Assembly (NCBI RefSeq): GCF_000320505.1
Contig: NZ_BAGX02000008.1
Span: 1 to 64,000, forward strand
DNA length: 64,000 nucleotides
Direction: 5' to 3'
Source: Methanobrevibacter boviskoreani JH1
GTDB lineage: Archaea; Methanobacteriota; Methanobacteria; Methanobacteriales; Methanobacteriaceae
The notes beneath the pieces were generated by a model, which saw only the letters and a program-made list of their open reading frames with translations, was not told the DNA's origin and did no database searches. Positions 29,101-38,233 of this stretch are shown here, in pieces. The translations under genes were made by a program, and so were the position numbers. Numbering within the stretch: position 1 is the first letter of the stretch; each line of letters starts with the position of its first letter.

Positions 29101-30976
29101 TAGTTCATCAGTATTGTATGAGGATTTACTTCTTGCAAATTCAACATTGGTTGCTTTAAGAAATAACGAAGAGTTGCAGGCAATTATTAATGCTTTATCT
29201 GGCGGATATGTAAGGCCTGGTTTATGTGGAGATCCTGCATATGCCGATGTTTTACCTACTGGTACCGCAATGTATACTGGTGATAGAACTAAGATGCCAA
29301 CTAAAGCTGCCTGGGCTGCTGCAAAAACAATTGACAATAAATTGATTGTCAATTATTATCTTAAACATAAGAAATTCCCGGAACTTGTTGGAATTATTAT
29401 GTGGGGTACTGAAATATTACGTACTGACGGTATTCAAATTGCACAATTCATGTATTTCCTGGGAGTTCAACCTGTCTGGTCTAGATCAGGAGCTGTTACT
29501 GGTGTTGAATTAATGAATCTATCTGACTTAAAAATTAAACTACCAAATGGTACTGTATTAAACAGGCCCCGTATTGATGTTTATACTAGTATGGTAACCA
29601 GTTATGTGAATTGGATTAGCTTACTTATTAACAGTGTTAAAGTCGCTGCATTAGATTGTCCAAATGAGACATTTAAGCAGAACTATGTTAAGAAACATTA
29701 TAATGAAACAGGTAGTCTTGACAGATTATTCGGTCTTCCGGGAAGTGTCCTTGAAGGTACTGGATTAAGTGATTATATTCCAGCTACTTCCAATTGGTAT
29801 GATAAGAGCATTAATCTTACAAGCACTTTAACCAATATTTATTTAAACAGGGTATCTTACTCTTGGGGTATAGACTCCGATGGAAATATTGTTGTTAAAA
29901 AAGCTACTAATGCATATGTTAATTTATTAAAAAACACTGATTTAGTAACTCAAAACCTTGATAGTACCTGGAGATTAACTGATTCAGATGATTACTATGA
30001 CTGGTTAGGTGGATTATATGGTACATCTAAAAAATTAGGTGGTAATCCTGATTCCGCTGTTGTGGATATTAGGAATACAAATAATCCTACATCACGTACT
30101 ATTGCCGAGCAAATTGATTTGGAAGTTAGGACTACCATTGCAAACCCAAAATATGTTCAAGCGTTAATGAATTCTGGAGCAGCAGGTGCAAATACATTGG
30201 CTGCTAAGGTTCAGGATGTTTATGCAATGACAGTTGCAACTTCAACAGGTAGAGGTAAATCTGATATAAGCAGTAATACCTGGTCTGTAATTGCACAGGC
30301 TATGGCGGATTCAGAGTCACTTGCAAAAACTAACAGTCAAAAATTTGGTATGATGGCTGCCAGTGCATGGGCAATGTATGCATACTTTACAGGTTACTGG
30401 ACACCTACAAGTGCTCAGGATAAGGCAAACTTGCAAAAATTAGTAAACAACTATGTAAATAATGTTGTATCAACTGACGCATTTGCTTGTTGTGACCATA
30501 CTGATCCGTTTTCATTTAACAAGGATGTTATTAGTATGTATACTGGAAGTCAGGCTAACATGAAGAAATTCAACCAATTATTTAAACAAATGAGTGGTAC
30601 TAATCAGAATGTTTATGATCAGAATGCTAATCAGCAAGCAGCAAATGGTACCTCATCTAATACTCCAAACAGTGGTTCAAGTTCTTCATCAGGATCTTCA
30701 AGTTCAGGATCCTCAAGTGTGGGTGATCAGGCAAGTTCCTCAACAAGTACGGGACCAGCATCAGCTGCGTCTTCTGCAGGTTCTTCCTCCTCATCAGGAC
30801 AAGCGGAATCCAGTTCCTCTGGAAGTAATGCGAAAGCATATGAAGTAAATAAAGCTACTCAACCTTCCGGTGGTTCTGAGGCATCTTTACCAATATATGT
30901 AATGGTTATAATTATAGCAATATTAGTTATATTCGGATTCGGTTTCTTTAAACGAAACAAAGATGATGATTTTTAA
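26111..30976 (+). CDS. Secreted, membrane-anchored CobN/magnesium-chelatase-H-like protein
   Basis: Giant surface protein of about 1,620 residues. In order: a signal peptide (KKAKKLILLSIIMITILVIFTS, then SISAS), a short Ig-like segment (about residues 60-140), and the CobN/BchH catalytic-subunit fold with MGTHGTLEFLPGRDIG near residue 755, DPAYADVLPTG near 1033 and FLGVQPVW near 1110. A Ser/Gly linker (about 1,505-1,570) and a final membrane helix LPIYVMVIIIAILVIF with a charged tail follow. The start is a problem: the first ATG (26147) lies inside the signal peptide. A strong AGGAGG (26096-26101) points to about 26108-26111, where GATTATAAAAAAGCT lacks an initiation codon; one missing G would restore ATG. 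CobN proteins insert cobalt into corrinoids; an outside location makes that role uncertain here. Confidence 0.85.
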   Translation, partial: KKAKKLILLSIIMITILVIFTSSISASDSLNDTTVLDSSNNNQNMTLLDSSVVNNSNISKDIKTSVNNRSVVKGSNTNPALNITIKDSYNSKTKNYTEEGVVVSGAVVNIYDSNNKLVFTGKSNNNGNVIVDQLNGYGQYKMTIAYSTYLTEVKYFNYTVKSRHQKMSYRFVPDMAFIVYYAGNVNKINYLMNISRRVYYINNYNPFETDKLWMLSYANFILLDMYSDDTVSKYLSYIKNSPANKNRMISYTFGVFSASTNLGLNFVGTKSSNNTINTLENTYIGSYMQANDISDSVVLENNMHGVFNYIRFLLGETKVNPTLNTSTTPMLTSTWGIYHPGYGRFDASPSQSLINKWILADQGYNKDGQGSLNWMTVEYISWQKSNVNSSSLFDKFEKWYSSNKSNIKSPYIVVVSYYSGGNLVDALIKEYESQGRAAFNLYQSETSPSMASLLTLFAKTTSRSISAVNSLYSWSLDYANTTGGAVGSLKELNVEIIKALSQVSLSSYKSGHGPQIEWTYSVTVPSFEGVFGTVEVSYTNSAGVEVPIEAGVKKLVQMTNGWAKLKELNNSDKKVAIVLYNYPPGKSDIAASYLDIFNSTHVLLKLLADNGYNIGMSKNQIPDVDELTKLIEEACNKGTWAQGYLNDYVDKYWDTLMANGQLINYSQYKKYLNSLNSTLKNQLVKKWGSDIGKIMVYNGTKHKGKYIVIPGIMFGNIFVTFQPSRGWEEEDIANYHSATLPPHQQYISFYKWLSGNFKANAIINMGTHGTLEFLPGRDIGLQADDWSFELTEIPTIYPYIVSNPGEAMIAKNRLGALMISHMTPATVISDLYGNYTLLNDYITLYQQAVRVGSNSTAQEYKKMILKLANSSQIKFDLPKDNSDKTFQSWLLSIDSKLDDLQNDLITMGLHSLGKVLTGDELIQEIITIVSSRTDIYTEVLHYLYPELKNLDYYSDVKGNSKYKTEVNATKTWLYNTIAIMVNGSINFNALMSFYGINSSSVLYEDLLLANSTLVALRNNEELQAIINALSGGYVRPGLCGDPAYADVLPTGTAMYTGDRTKMPTKAAWAAAKTIDNKLIVNYYLKHKKFPELVGIIMWGTEILRTDGIQIAQFMYFLGVQPVWSRSGAVTGVELMNLSDLKIKLPNGTVLNRPRIDVYTSMVTSYVNWISLLINSVKVAALDCPNETFKQNYVKKHYNETGSLDRLFGLPGSVLEGTGLSDYIPATSNWYDKSINLTSTLTNIYLNRVSYSWGIDSDGNIVVKKATNAYVNLLKNTDLVTQNLDSTWRLTDSDDYYDWLGGLYGTSKKLGGNPDSAVVDIRNTNNPTSRTIAEQIDLEVRTTIANPKYVQALMNSGAAGANTLAAKVQDVYAMTVATSTGRGKSDISSNTWSVIAQAMADSESLAKTNSQKFGMMAASAWAMYAYFTGYWTPTSAQDKANLQKLVNNYVNNVVSTDAFACCDHTDPFSFNKDVISMYTGSQANMKKFNQLFKQMSGTNQNVYDQNANQQAANGTSSNTPNSGSSSSSGSSSSGSSSVGDQASSSTSTGPASAASSAGSSSSSGQAESSSSGSNAKAYEVNKATQPSGGSEASLPIYVMVIIIAILVIFGFGFFKRNKDDDF

Positions 30977-31025
30977 TTGAGTAAATCAATTATTATCATC
31001 ATAAATTTTTTATTTTTTTTTTTAT
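30963..31025 (+). terminator. Hairpin over the stop codon of the CobN-like gene, then T-runs
   Basis: ATGATGAT (30963-30970) pairs with ATCATCAT (30995-31002) and an inner AATTGA/TCAATT stem (30975-30980 and 31086-like arm at 30986-30991) closes the loop. Long T-runs follow. A further run of 19 T lies at 31327-31345 in the 508-bp gene-free spacer up to 31484. Confidence 0.55.
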
Positions 31026-31484
31026 TAAAACTTATTTTAACTTTTTTTAAGACATCCTTTTTTTATTTAAATGATTGGCTTTTTTTTAAGATGTTTAATG
31101 CTTATTTCATGTTTTCAATTAATTTTTATGGGCATTACTAATTTTTTTTAGATATTTAATATTGGGCTTTTTTTTAAATTAATTCTTTCACATTTTATAA
31201 ATTGATTTAAGCTATCTTATAAATCACTTTTAGTTATTCGGACATTTGACAAATCCTATTTTTAAACAGTTTTCATCATTAAACTTATACCTAAAATATT
31301 TAGGTCATGTTTTTTTATTGTTTCTATTTTTTTTTTTTTTTTTTTAAATGTGGAATTTTTTATATTCAAGAATTTTTTAACAAAACTTAATTATAATTAA
31401 ATACATATTATTTTCGTATAAAGATTATTTTAAAAATATTCAAATAATGTTTATATTTTATTAAAAAATTCACGAGGTGAAAAT

Positions 31485-34400
31485 TTGAGAAGTTACAAGC
31501 TTATGATATTTCTGGTTTTAATTATCGGAATCTTATCAATTGGTGCTGTAAGTGCAAGTGATTTGAATAATGCTTACACTTCGGATAACGGTTCTCAATT
31601 ATTGGACAATTCAAATACTGTTGATATTAATTCATCTAATAATGTTGGAGCGGATTCCCAAGTTTTAAGTTCTACTGAAAATTATAGGAATTCTACAGTA
31701 TCCCCATCAAATAATACTCCGATTAAAACTTCAAATACTATACAAGTAAGTTCAAGTAATTATGATACTTACTTTAATGATAGTGGTTTTGTTAAATCCG
31801 GAATATCCTCTGGAGATACTGTTGATTTAACAGGAACTTTCAATAATAAAAATTTCATATTCGATATTCCTGTTACTGTTACTTCAAGCTCCAATGCAAA
31901 ATTAAATAATTGTACTGTTAAAATCACTAAAGGTGGTGACGGAAGTACAATAAGTAATCTACAATTTGAAAATTACCTTTCACATGGAATTGGAGTCTTT
32001 GTATCTAATGTTAGTGATGTGGTTATAAACAATATCAATTTTTATGGTGACGGAAATGGGGCATATGGTATTTTTTTAAACAATACCAATAACTCTAAAG
32101 TTATATCAAATAGGGTAACTACCAAGTCAGCTTCTTCTGATCAAAAATGGACTCGTCCAGCTATTGTTTTATCAAATTCTTTCTATAATATAATTGATAA
32201 AAACTATGTGGAAGTGGAAGATAGTAATGGTATTTATTTATCCAAATATAATGGTGGTGTATCTGATTACAACAATATTACAAACAATGTTGTAAATTAT
32301 ACATATGCCTCTGTTACTAGCTGGTCCTATGGTATAAATCTAATGGGTTCTTATAATATTGCAGAAAATAATACTGTAATAGGAGCTTACAGGGGTATAG
32401 TTACCCAAACCGGTGCTGGAAATCAGATTATAAACAATACTTTAATAAATCTAAATGGTGTTGATTATAGTACTGGTTCTATAACTGGCGGTGATTGTGC
32501 AATTGAATTAACTCCTAATTCCATAGCTATTGGGAATAAGATAATCAATTCCTCTGTTGCCAATGGTATTCATATATCTGGTGATAATGTAAATGTAATT
32601 AACAATACAATTGATTGTACCTTGGACAATAGTGTCGGTGTTAGTGTCGAAGGAAGCAATGCCAGTGTTGTAGGTAATCTGATCACTGCAAGAAGTAATG
32701 GTATATTTGTTGTTGGACCAATTTCAAATATCCTAATAAATAACAATACTGTTAACACCGATAGTATCGGCATACTTGTTAAAAAACAGTCAAGGGTTAA
32801 ATATCCTGTAAATGTTGTTATATCAAACAATACCATTAATACAAGTGGAGATGTTGCAATTAATGCACAGGAAGCTGGAGGATTATCCAATGTAACCGAC
32901 GACAATATTGTCAACGGTAAGACTGTGGTTTATCCTGGAATGGAACCTTCAACTGGGTATGATGACAATACCTATAAGTATAATGGTACTGTTATACACA
33001 TCACTCCTGATAACGTAGACAGTTACTTTGATAAAAATGGAATAATGAACACTTCAATTGAAGATGGTGATGTTCTTATTTTTGAGGGTAACTTTAATGG
33101 TAAATACTTTGAGATTTCATCATCTGTAAAAGTGTTAGGTGAAAATGCTACCTTCGGTAATTCTAGTTTTAGAGTTAAAAGTGATTATGTTACATTAATC
33201 GGTTTAAACATTTTAAATAATGATTTAAACAAGATCAATCAATGGCCTGTACATGTTCTAGAGGCAGATTATGTATTCATATATAATTGTACCCTTAACA
33301 TTACCGATAACAAAACCGCATATGGTATATATCTTCAGGATACTAAAAATGATAGACTTGAGGGTAATATTATTGAAGCTAGCGGTACTCTTTTAACCTA
33401 TGGTATAGTTGGATATGAAGTATATAATACTGCAATTAAAGGTTCTGAGGATAATACAAACTATATCATGGTTTATGGTACTGGTGAAGTTCATGGATAT
33501 GAGTCAGGATTATGTATTGACGGAGCACACTTATTTAATGAGATCTATAGGACATACGGTATTTTATTATTACACTCATCAAATAACACCATTGCAAATA
33601 ACCTTGTAAATGTCACATCAAAACTTAATCAGGAATCTAATGGTACTAATTCAATAGTTGGTATTGACCTATACTTTGATTGTTTTAATAATACGGTTTC
33701 TAATAATGAAATTTATTTGGAAGGTAAAGATCCATATATGTATGGTACTGGTGTTTTAGCTGCTGAAACTGGTTCCGGTACAACCGGTGCTAGTGGAAAT
33801 AACTTTACATTAAATACTATTAATATAAATGGTCCATACTTTACAACTGGAATTATTATTGGGTATAAATCAAACAATACCTATGTTGGTCAGAACAGGA
33901 TAAATCTTAATTCAGGTATGTATACTTATGGAGTAACCCTTGAAGAATCAAATAATTCTACTTTGGAATCAAATACCATTGATGGTAATGGTAAACGTAA
34001 TTATTTAGTAGAGTTATACTCTTCAAATGGCAATACTATAGCAACTAATACCATTGAAGGTAATGGGGATTATACCTATGGGATAGCTGCTTACTCAGGT
34101 AATAATAATGTTATTTCAGGTAATGTAATCAATGCTTATGGTATTCCAAACAGTCCTGTTAATAGTACTGGGGATCATGGTGATTCTATTCCTTTAGGAA
34201 TTGCTGGTATCTACTTCATTGTAAATTCCGAAAATAACTTCATTGAAAACAATACAATTGCAACTAATGGAACATATGCCGTAAATATGTCTAGTGTTAA
34301 CAACTATGTAGTATCCAATAATCTTACAGCTTTATCCAGACATGGAAACAATGCAGTTAACTATAAAAATGACAATGTCTTTGATAATGGATACTTGACC

Positions 34401-35231
34401 TATAATATGGACATAGTATCTGGAACCACAATTAAACAAGGAGATAAATTGATTGTATCTCTTAAAGATTCCGACGGTTTTGCTTTAGAGGGTAAAGAGA
34501 TTTTATTTGTTATTTCTGGTAAAACTTATTCACGTACTACAAATGAAAATGGTACTGCTTCAATAACAATAAATCTTAATCCAAAGACTTATCCTATAAC
34601 TGTTTCATTTACCGGAGACTCAGTTTCAAGTATGATAAGTAAGGATGTATCTTTAGTTGTAAAATCAAAATCTAAAACTGCTACTGTTATAACTCCTACT
34701 GTATCTAATACAGTTAAAAAAGGAAGTGCCTACAGCTTTAAACTTACAGATAAAAATGGAAACCTACTTAAAAATCAAAAAGTTAAAATTACCATTGCAG
34801 GTAAATCCTATACTAGAACAACCAATAGTAATGGTATGGCGTCAATCAATATTAACCTTAGACAAGGCAAATATGTAACATCTATAATCTATGCAGGTAA
34901 TTCTAATTACAATTCTGTAACCAAGAAATTTAATCTAGTTGTAAGAACGAGTAGTGTAAATACTAAGATATATGTTAAATCCAGTACTGTTAAAAAAGGA
35001 ACTGATTTTGTAGTAACTCTTAAAGATCAATATGGCTCTTTATTAGTTGGTCAAAAGGTTTATATTAAAATATGCGGTAAAACCTATACTAAAGTAACTG
35101 GTAGCAATGGTGTTGCTAAAATTAGAATAAACCTTAATCCTAAAAAATATACTATTTATACCTCATATAAAGGTAGCGGTATATTTAAGAAAGCAAGTAC
35201 TGTAAGAACTAATTTACTTGTAAAAAGATAA
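31485..35231 (+). CDS. Adhesin-like surface protein with beta-helix and three Ig-like domains
   Basis: Exported protein of 1,248 residues. The signal peptide (LMIFLVLIIGILSIGAVSA) is followed by a long right-handed parallel beta-helix of NosD/Pectate-lyase type, rich in NNTI, SNNNTI and NGI turns, which occurs in two blocks (about 90-480 and 500-960). The last 270 residues are three tandem Ig-like repeats, each with KKG or KQGD at the start, ISGKTY/IAGKSY/ICGKTY, a TNSNGxA core and a Tyr-rich end, finishing in LLVKR. TTG start four bases after GAGGTGA. There is no C-terminal helix, so attachment may be to pseudomurein or to other proteins. Family role in adhesion to partners or host is known from related gut methanogens but not proved here. 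Confidence 0.9.
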   Translation: MRSYKLMIFLVLIIGILSIGAVSASDLNNAYTSDNGSQLLDNSNTVDINSSNNVGADSQVLSSTENYRNSTVSPSNNTPIKTSNTIQVSSSNYDTYFNDSGFVKSGISSGDTVDLTGTFNNKNFIFDIPVTVTSSSNAKLNNCTVKITKGGDGSTISNLQFENYLSHGIGVFVSNVSDVVINNINFYGDGNGAYGIFLNNTNNSKVISNRVTTKSASSDQKWTRPAIVLSNSFYNIIDKNYVEVEDSNGIYLSKYNGGVSDYNNITNNVVNYTYASVTSWSYGINLMGSYNIAENNTVIGAYRGIVTQTGAGNQIINNTLINLNGVDYSTGSITGGDCAIELTPNSIAIGNKIINSSVANGIHISGDNVNVINNTIDCTLDNSVGVSVEGSNASVVGNLITARSNGIFVVGPISNILINNNTVNTDSIGILVKKQSRVKYPVNVVISNNTINTSGDVAINAQEAGGLSNVTDDNIVNGKTVVYPGMEPSTGYDDNTYKYNGTVIHITPDNVDSYFDKNGIMNTSIEDGDVLIFEGNFNGKYFEISSSVKVLGENATFGNSSFRVKSDYVTLIGLNILNNDLNKINQWPVHVLEADYVFIYNCTLNITDNKTAYGIYLQDTKNDRLEGNIIEASGTLLTYGIVGYEVYNTAIKGSEDNTNYIMVYGTGEVHGYESGLCIDGAHLFNEIYRTYGILLLHSSNNTIANNLVNVTSKLNQESNGTNSIVGIDLYFDCFNNTVSNNEIYLEGKDPYMYGTGVLAAETGSGTTGASGNNFTLNTININGPYFTTGIIIGYKSNNTYVGQNRINLNSGMYTYGVTLEESNNSTLESNTIDGNGKRNYLVELYSSNGNTIATNTIEGNGDYTYGIAAYSGNNNVISGNVINAYGIPNSPVNSTGDHGDSIPLGIAGIYFIVNSENNFIENNTIATNGTYAVNMSSVNNYVVSNNLTALSRHGNNAVNYKNDNVFDNGYLTYNMDIVSGTTIKQGDKLIVSLKDSDGFALEGKEILFVISGKTYSRTTNENGTASITINLNPKTYPITVSFTGDSVSSMISKDVSLVVKSKSKTATVITPTVSNTVKKGSAYSFKLTDKNGNLLKNQKVKITIAGKSYTRTTNSNGMASININLRQGKYVTSIIYAGNSNYNSVTKKFNLVVRTSSVNTKIYVKSSTVKKGTDFVVTLKDQYGSLLVGQKVYIKICGKTYTKVTGSNGVAKIRINLNPKKYTIYTSYKGSGIFKKASTVRTNLLVKR

Positions 35232-35242
35232 ATGGATTTTTT

Positions 35243-35279
35243 GAAGTATTTTCTAAATACTTCTTTCTTTTTATTTTTT
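35243..35279 (+). terminator. Perfect hairpin plus T-run after the adhesin-like gene
   Basis: GAAGTATTT (35243-35251), loop TCT, AAATACTTC (35255-35263), then TTTCTTTTTATTTTTT. Eleven bases after the stop codon. The rest of the gap to 35818 is T-rich with short repeats and no gene. Confidence 0.75.
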
Positions 35280-35818
35280 AAGTTTTCAGTGTTTTAATTA
35301 ATTTTCTTATTTTTCTGTTTTTTTTAAGTTCTATCTTTTAGGTTTTTATTGTTTTCTTATTTTTCTGGTTTTTTAAACTCTTTTTTGTGTTAATCTTTTA
35401 TTTGTTTCTTCTTAGTTTTTTTAAACCCTTTTTTTATAGTTAGTTATTGTTTATATCTTTTTAAAGCTATTTTTACTAATTTATGTATTGGAATATACAA
35501 TTCATTAAAATAGTATGTTTTTTATTAATTGTCATTTTATAGGAGAATATCCTTAAAATGTATAATAAATTTCATTTTTTCAAGAAACTTTAAAAACTAT
35601 TTCTATATAATTCTATTTCAATAATTATTTAAATTGTAAATTTAAAATATAAATGTATATTATGAAAAAATATTTAAATTAAAAATTAATATTTCTTAAA
35701 GAAATTACACTTTTATGATTATTTTTTAAAGTTTAAATCTTTAAAATAATTGTTATTAAGGTTTATATTTAAATTTAAATAGTTTATAACCTATCTATAA
35801 AAAAAGAAGGAGATTATA

Positions 35819-36829
35819 ATGAAGATTGGAATGAACCATGGTGCTGGTGGAGCAGTTATGGAAAAACTTATTAAGGATACTATCTTAGAAAATATATCTA
35901 AAACATCAGTTAATGGTGGTGTAGGTTTAGATGCATTAGACGATGGTGCTACCATACCTGTAGGTGACTATGAGATAGTTGTTACTACTGATGGCCATAC
36001 CGTAAATCCATTATTCTTCCCAGGTGGGGACATTGGTAGAATTGCTGCTGCCGGTACTATTAATGATGTATCAATGATGGGTGCAAAACCTTTATGTATT
36101 ACAAACGCTATGATTGTTGCAGAGGGATTTGATATTGATGACATGGATAGAATAATGAAATCTATGGATTCAACTTGTAAGGAAGCAGATGTTGCAGTAG
36201 TTGCTGGAGATACTAAGGTTATGGAATCTAGTAAATTAGATGGAATTGTAATTGTAACCACTGGTGTGGGTATTGCAAAGAAAGGGGAAATTATTAAGGA
36301 TTCTACCTTAGAACCTGGCGATAAGATCATTGTAACTGGTAGTATTGGTGATCATGGTATGAGTCTCATGTCCTTTAGGGAAGGATTCGGATTTGAAACT
36401 GATTTAAAATCTGACTGTGCACCTATGTGGGGTATTGTTGAAAAGGCCCTTAAAGTTGGTGGAGTCACTGCAATGAAAGATCCTACCCGTGGTGGTTTTG
36501 CAAATGCCATTAATGAAATGGCGGATAAATCCGGTGTAGGTGTAATACTACAAAATGATGCTATTCCAATTAAAAGGGAAGTTCATGCTGTATCTGAAAT
36601 GTTGGGAATCGACCCATTTGAAGTTGCAAATGAGGGAAAAGTTGTAATGGGTGTAAAAGCAGATAAAGCAGATGAGGTTCTTGAAGCTATTAAAACCGAT
36701 AAATATGGTAAAGATGCTGCAATCGTTGGTGAGGTTGTAGAAGGTGAAAAGGTTATTATAGAAACAGGTGTTGGTGGACAAAGAATTCTTGAAACACCTA
36801 TTGCAGATCCAGTACCTAGGGTATGTTAA
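35819..36829 (+). CDS. hypE: Hydrogenase expression/formation protein HypE
   Basis: ATP-dependent dehydratase that turns the HypF-loaded C-terminal thiocarbamate into a thiocyanate, supplying the cyanide ligands of [NiFe] hydrogenases. The 336 residues follow the AIR-synthase-like fold: MNHGAGG start, TDGHTVNPLFFPGGDIG, AAAGTINDVSMMGA, VVAGDTKVM, MKDPTRGGFANAINEMA and the essential C-terminal cysteine in PVPRVC. ATG follows AAGGAGATTATA. In a methanogen it matures the F420-reducing and other hydrogenases. The other hyp genes are not in the window. Confidence 0.96.
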   Translation: MKIGMNHGAGGAVMEKLIKDTILENISKTSVNGGVGLDALDDGATIPVGDYEIVVTTDGHTVNPLFFPGGDIGRIAAAGTINDVSMMGAKPLCITNAMIVAEGFDIDDMDRIMKSMDSTCKEADVAVVAGDTKVMESSKLDGIVIVTTGVGIAKKGEIIKDSTLEPGDKIIVTGSIGDHGMSLMSFREGFGFETDLKSDCAPMWGIVEKALKVGGVTAMKDPTRGGFANAINEMADKSGVGVILQNDAIPIKREVHAVSEMLGIDPFEVANEGKVVMGVKADKADEVLEAIKTDKYGKDAAIVGEVVEGEKVIIETGVGGQRILETPIADPVPRVC

Positions 36830-36863
36830 AGCATTAAAATTTAATTAATTTTGGAGGTCTATT

Positions 36864-37286
36864 ATGGTGTCAATGATGGTTAAAAGAACAGTTGCATATA
36901 TCTTGGACTTTTTAGTAGTCTCTGCATTTATGTGGCCTATTTCATATCTTTTGTATCTGTTTGTTAATCCTGTAATGAGATATCAGATTTTCCATTATTT
37001 TATAGTTGTAGCTCCAATTTTAATAATTATCTATTTTACTTTCTTTGAAAAGTTAAGGGGCACAACCGTTGGAAAAATGTTGATGTTTATTGAGGTTGAG
37101 GATGAGAAGGGCGGTCCAATTACCTACAGGCAGGCCATTATTAGATCTGTTTCAAAATTATGGTGGTTCCCAATTGTATTTGACTATCTAATTGGTCTTC
37201 TATATGGAACTAAAGATGAACGTCTTTTAGGTCAACTATCTCATACAAAGGTTGTAGAAGAGGATAAATCAAAATTCAACTCTTGA
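36864..37286 (+). CDS. RDD-family membrane protein
   Basis: Small integral membrane protein of 140 residues with about three helices. The start VKRTVAYILDFLVVSAFMWP has the Arg/Asp pair that gives the RDD family its name, and RGTTVGKMLMFIEV and YRQAIIRSVSKLWWFP are the other family blocks. Function of the family is not settled, though some members act in ion exchange or envelope biogenesis. It lies 34 bases after hypE with its own TTGGAGGT, so the two are probably cotranscribed. I see no functional link. Confidence 0.85.
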   Translation: MVSMMVKRTVAYILDFLVVSAFMWPISYLLYLFVNPVMRYQIFHYFIVVAPILIIIYFTFFEKLRGTTVGKMLMFIEVEDEKGGPITYRQAIIRSVSKLWWFPIVFDYLIGLLYGTKDERLLGQLSHTKVVEEDKSKFNS

Positions 37287-37345
37287 TTTTTCTTTCATTT
37301 ATTTTTTTAATATTTTTCAATTCTGTTTTTTCTAATTTACTATAA

Positions 37346-37469
37346 AATCTATTGTTTCCAATTCTATTTTTTATAAAACTTTTAGATTCTTTAATTCTAT
37401 TTTTTTTAATCTATTGTTTCCAATTCTATTTTTTATAAAACTTTTAGATTCTTTAATTCTATTTTTTTT
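37346..37469. repeat. 62-bp tandem repeat, two copies
   Basis: Two units at 37346-37407 and 37408-37469 share ATCTATTGTTTCCAATTC, TTTTTATAAAACTTTTAG and a T-run. They lie in the gene-free gap 37287-37840, which otherwise holds only AT-rich DNA. Confidence 0.88.
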
Positions 37470-37840
37470 AATTAACTATAAATTCTAATTAATTTTCAAT
37501 TTTATTTTATCCTTTATAATTTTTAAAAAACTTTATTGTTTTAAATTATTTAAATGAGTTTTAGATTTAAAATTTTTAATAGTTTTTAAATTTTATATTA
37601 AATCTTTTAATAAACTTTTAATTTAAACAAATCAAATTTTTAATTATATATTTTATTATGGTATGGTCATGATGTAACTATGAAAAAACATGGATATTTT
37701 AATTTTTAATATGGAAATTAATTTAGAATAAGAATATCTGGTTTTTTTAATTTTTAAAACGATAAAAAGAGTTGGATTTGTGTAAAAATCTTGAATTTTA
37801 TTTATAAAAAAGTAGTTAACATTAGGCAATTATCAAAAAA

Positions 37841-38110
37841 TTAGTTTAATGTATAGGAAATGTTATTGATAAGGTTAATAGGTAAATTTCCAGTTAATCC
37901 ATATCCTTCATAATTTATCTTGCTTATAATGGTTTTTGCATCAACTGTACTTTGACTGGAGTTGTTAACATCACTAACATTATTACTTACATAATATGTA
38001 TTGTGATCTATTTCAGACTCCTCTTTTAAAGTAGTATTGTAACTACTGATACATATTATAATCGCCCCAATTACTAATATGATTAGTATAATATCTGTAG
38101 TTTTTTTCAT
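37841..38110 (-). CDS. Small N-terminally anchored hypothetical protein
   Basis: About 89 residues: a positively charged start (MKKT), one hydrophobic helix (IILIILVIGAIIICI), then a polar, Ser/Asn-rich extracellular stretch of some 65 residues ending in INLINNISYTLN. I recognise no family. ATG 38110 is preferred over a GTG two codons earlier that falls inside the only ribosome-binding-like stretch (GTGAG). It is similar in design to the proteins at 38234 and 62475. Probably real, because the hydrophobic and polar parts are well ordered, but the evidence is thin. Confidence 0.55.
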   Translation of the reverse strand: MKKTTDIILIILVIGAIIICISSYNTTLKEESEIDHNTYYVSNNVSDVNNSSQSTVDAKTIISKINYEGYGLTGNLPINLINNISYTLN

Positions 38111-38233
38111 ACTCACTATTATTTCAATTCAATTATTTATTTTTTGTTAATACTGTAATTGTTTATTATTAAGTTTGGTTGAATTTTTGAAGATGTCGAT
38201 TTTAGATTGGAATGTTTTATTATATGCTGTGGT

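Noticed and set aside
30594-30848. Alternative frames in the Ser-rich linker of the CobN-like gene
   Set aside because: They arise from the repeated TCA/TCT/AGT codons and have no start signals; the main frame continues into the membrane anchor.
26111-30976. Ordinary cobaltochelatase of the B12 pathway
   Set aside because: The signal peptide, Ser/Gly stalk and membrane anchor place it outside the cell, and no CobS/CobT or ChlI/ChlD gene is near.
22966-35231. Integrated mobile element carrying the surface-protein genes
   Set aside because: No integrase, transposase, tRNA target or flanking direct repeat is visible, and base composition does not differ obviously from the rest.
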